NCBI GenBank assembly: GCA_964020085.1
Contig: OZ026599.1
Coordinates: 25,276,734-25,340,733 of the forward strand
From: Micromussa lordhowensis
Taxonomy: Eukaryota > Cnidaria > Anthozoa > Scleractinia > Lobophylliidae
Length of the DNA stretch: 64,000 nt
Direction: 5' to 3'
In this document: piece after piece, positions 60,868 through 64,000 of the stretch
Numbering within the stretch: the stretch's first letter is position 1
How the letters are laid out: every line of letters begins with the position of its first letter
The notes under the pieces: generated by a model
What the model was told of the DNA's origin: nothing
Databases searched by the model: none
What the model saw: only the letters and a program-made list of their open reading frames with translations
Made by a program: the position numbers and the translations under genes

Positions 60868-63354
60868 ATGTCGAGGAAAAAGGTATGCCAAAACTATTAA
60901 AAAGTATTTAAAGTGTCAGATTTATGGAATAAAGAGCGTGTGTCTGATTTTAATAAGAGGGAAAAACTCTCCATATGGTATCGCTTTCGTTTCAATTTTC
61001 GCAGAATTTTCCTCATGGCTAAAATGCACGGGCATGCTCATTTCAGTAAAATACAAACTTACTCTGCTTATTTTATTTCATATCCAATGCTTTTACAGTA
61101 AACTGGATTTTGTGTGAATAATTTATTTAAGTCAGACAAAACATTTTCGTGCAGGCTCAACATTTTCTCTCAAAAGAGATTTTTTGATCATTATTATGTG
61201 GCTATTTTTCTAGGCTACGTCCGCATTATTTTTAATTGCTATTGTTGTCCTCAAACAAAGCTTCATATCTAGTTAATACATCATACACTGCGTTCACTTT
61301 ATACCGTCCAGTTATTTTCTCTGTTATTTTTTAGGATCTTGTTTTTTTTCTTATTAAAATTCTATAAGGGAGGGGATCTCCCTTGCTCTATCAAACCTAC
61401 TACTTTGAAGCTCTTAAAATCTATATGGCAGAAATTTTTCTATTTGTTCAATGAAATATACTGAGATCACGATATGAAATAATTAAAAAAAGGCTTTCCT
61501 TGACAGTTTCTTCACTGCATTTTAACCATCTGAAAATGTAAAATTTCACCTCCAACTGGGTCAGAAACTTTGCAAGGTAGAAGAGACCTGAAACTAGCCA
61601 GGATGTCACATCAAGACAAAAACGTAGATTGACAACCTCTCAAACCAAAAAAATGGAATTGGAAAAAGTAAGAGAACTATACCAGGAATTAGACGCTCCT
61701 GCAGATATGTAGATATAAAGATATGTAGACCTGCATTCTTTTTGTGATGTCACGGCCTAAATACTCCCAGGTTCCAGCCCCACCCCAGGTTTCTGACCCA
61801 AAAAACATATCTTTTGATATCTATATTTTAACCTAGATATTTGTCATGTATGCTCTTCAAAAGTACTCTGATATTTATTAGTGTGTATTTTTCTATAATT
61901 TTAGAAAGATAGAGAACCTGAAGGTGTTCCTTTGGATTTACGTGTTAAAAAGACATTTAACCCTGTGACAAAGATAGTTGAAGAAATCCAAGAGTTGGCA
62001 AGTGACGTTTAAGACTTATTAATAACTGAATATATCTTTCCATCCCAGTGAAAGTATTTTGTTATCAAATACCCTGTCTTGACTCTCTCTCTGTGTACAA
62101 GTACAAGTCTTTTGATTAGCAGGTAAAATGAAACAAAGGAGGCTGAAGTAGTAAATGATTTGAAGTGTGGCAGTCTGAATCATAGCTTTTCCAGAAATGC
62201 AATTTTGTGCCAAGACCTTGTTACTTCTTAAGGTGTTCGAAGTTAAGTTTTACATGATGGATTTACATGCTAAAATGATGTGAGGAATCAATGTATTTAA
62301 AGGAATGAAATTTATTAGCAACAAAACAGGCTGGAATTTGCAGAATGTTTTTTCTACTTTCTCAAAAAGATTGGGTTGGGTCGGGAAGAAAAGAGAATTC
62401 CAGAGCACCTTGAAAGAAGTCAAGCTATGGTCCATCAAAATCTGTCTGTTCTTTGTCATATGTACTGTCTAGCCTTTGGTTTCAAGATGTTCTTTTATTT
62501 TATATTATATTTCCAAAACATAGTAATATTTATGATGAATTCTCCTTTTTGTCATTAAATAGAATCCTGTCTGGACTGAAGACGTACAGTTCGTGCCGTA
62601 CACCCCTCCTCCCATACAGTCATCATCTGCTTCTGCTGTGGATCATGGTAGCATTGAAGAGTGGAGTGAGAGAATATCATTTATTAATGAAGACTTAAAA
62701 TGGCTCCTTAGTCTTCCACACAACAGATTTTGGTGTCAGGTACTTGAATTATATTTTATTTAAAGGTGCAACAGACTGTACTGTAGTTTATAATAATAAT
62801 TGTAAATAAGGATAATAGTTGTGTAATTATTAAGCTATTATTATCCTTATTTCAGTCTTTTCCACTATCACCATAATTGTTTATTTTTATACACATTTTC
62901 TTCTTCATAGCATACAAACAGTATTCTACAAACTACTTGATACAATCAGTAATAAATATTTTATTAGAATATTTTTGTACTATTTTAGGTGATATTTGAT
63001 GAGACTTTACAGCAGTGTCTGGATTCTTACCTTAGATGTGCCCCTAGGTAAAAACTGCATTTTGTTTATTTTGCATTCAGTTACGCTTTAAGTAATTTAA
63101 AAACTGAGTGTGTAGCAACATTATCTGAAGAAGAACTTGTTGCGATGTTTAAAAATAACTTGAAAGGATTTACCTTGGGTATGAGTTCTTTATGGGAGAT
63201 TACCTTTCACGCTCTTTTATACTTTTTTCTACCTGCTATCAGAAACTTTGATGCATCATCAGTGCTTCCTCCAGAATCAGCCACTCTCCATGAAAACATC
63301 CACAAACGAGTGTTCATGACATATCTCAGGATGTCGACACACAAAGAATCCAAG
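60868..63354 (+). CDS. ASCC2: Activating signal cointegrator 1 complex subunit 2, 5' part
   Basis: Five coding exons encode the first 155 aa: 60868-60882, 61905-62006, 62563-62739, 62989-63047 and 63243-63354; the gene runs off the window. The donor after 62006 (GAC|GTTTAAG) is weak but is the only one keeping frame. Identity rests on the conserved block EDLKWLLSLPHNRFWCQ, VIFDETLQQCLDSYLRC and VFMTYLRMSTHKESK, which closely follows human ASCC2 near its N-terminus. ASCC2 binds the helicase ASCC3 through its N-terminal half and K63-linked ubiquitin through a CUE domain (outside this window). It acts in alkylation repair in the nucleus and, in the RQT complex, in splitting collided ribosomes. 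The start ATG at 60868 (GAACATGTCG) is the first in frame. It is head-to-head with RPS25. Confidence 0.88.
62805..62852. repeat. Hairpin in ASCC2 intron
   Basis: AAATAAGGATAATAG and CTATTATTATCCTTATTT are inverted around a short AT-rich centre. It probably represents a tiny fold-back repeat. Confidence 0.55.
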
Positions 63355-64000
63355 GTAAATATGCAGGCTTGTTACAAAGGTGTGGAGTAGGCAGCTGATG
63401 TCTTCATCTTTGCTTAAGAATCAAATGAATAGCTCAGCAGTGTTGCTGCCAGTTAAGATCATGAAGCTAGTAGATGGTGATTCTCACCAGCAGCCAGCTA
63501 CTTAAGGTGGCTTGAAATGGTTTCCAATGCTTTCCAAGACGTAGACTTTGATGGGTCATTATAACCACTCTATATCGGTTTATGCCATAATCATGGTATC
63601 AAATAAACTGCCCAATCATTGGTAAACAGGTTGCTGTCAAATTTGTGGCACAATAGATTACCATAGCAACAATATGACCTGCTAAAAACACCTTTAATTT
63701 TAGCTTTGAGCGCTTCAAACTCAAAAACAAGCTTGGCGACCTCTATTTTTTATTTTGAGTGGTAAAAGAATGCATTTTTTTGCAAATAAGTGCACTTATA
63801 TGAAAAAAATATTTGATAAGTGGGAAATGATATCATTGATTAATGGTATGCTGGATTGTGAGGACATCATAAGTCTTTCATGAGGACCCCAGATGGAGTT
63901 TTGTTAAGTTTTACTTCACAACTACACTACTTACAATTATACACTAATTACAGTTCTGACAAAATGTGTACATACGTAACTTTACTTACAATGCAAATTC
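63355..64000. other. ASCC2 intron to window end
   Basis: This follows the GTAAAT donor of the last exon seen. No further exon or named repeat is visible; the next ASCC2 exon lies outside the window. Confidence 0.6.

Noticed and set aside
1..64000. CRISPR array, operon, rRNA or prokaryotic gene cluster
   Set aside because: Genes have spliceosomal introns and animal-type domains; the direct repeats seen are transposon-related and not regularly spaced.

Overview
This is a eukaryotic, AT-rich, intron-rich animal genomic window. Gene content and gene structure, plus dense short fold-back repeats built on GACGGCGACGGCAACGAGA-type ends, fit an anthozoan cnidarian, most likely a stony coral. The gene identities are read directly from translated exons; the species-level guess is inference from recalled repeat style and cannot be proven without a database.

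Layout. (1) 651-12412, plus strand: a TRAF-family adaptor/E3 ligase in 6 coding exons (RING, shortened TRAF zinc-finger block, short coiled coil, MATH domain); its first long intron (8.3 kb) is loaded with MITEs and a tRNA-derived SINE. (2) 15268-42819, plus strand: an LRCH gene (leucine-rich repeats plus C-terminal calponin-homology domain) in 20 coding exons, 704 aa. A Penelope-like retroelement with a 12-bp target duplication sits in an intron between two LRR exons. A candidate alternative last exon at 29472-29648 would replace the coiled-coil/CH half with a hydrophobic membrane anchor. (3) 42820-52761: about 10 kb without a recognisable gene, made largely of nested mobile elements: an exact-looking 278-bp duplication, CGACGGC-type MITEs, two TTAA-flanked piggyBac-type MITEs and a tandem MITE dimer. 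(4) 52762-53802, minus strand: a single-exon class A GPCR. (5) 53803-58233: mostly repeats, including the 3' tail of a LINE ORF2. (6) 58258-60657, minus strand: ribosomal protein eS25 (RPS25), 3 coding exons with a TOP-like start. (7) 60868 to the window end, plus strand: the 5' part of ASCC2, head-to-head with RPS25 across a very short shared promoter and carrying a 12-codon upstream ORF.

How the genes relate. RPS25 (a 40S subunit protein) and ASCC2 (a subunit of the complex that splits collided ribosomes) appear to share a bidirectional promoter, a plausible functional pairing. TRAF, LRCH and the GPCR are unrelated signalling or scaffold genes that happen to be neighbours, though mammalian LRCH4 and TRAF proteins both touch innate immune signalling. 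No prokaryotic features, CRISPR arrays or rRNA were seen.
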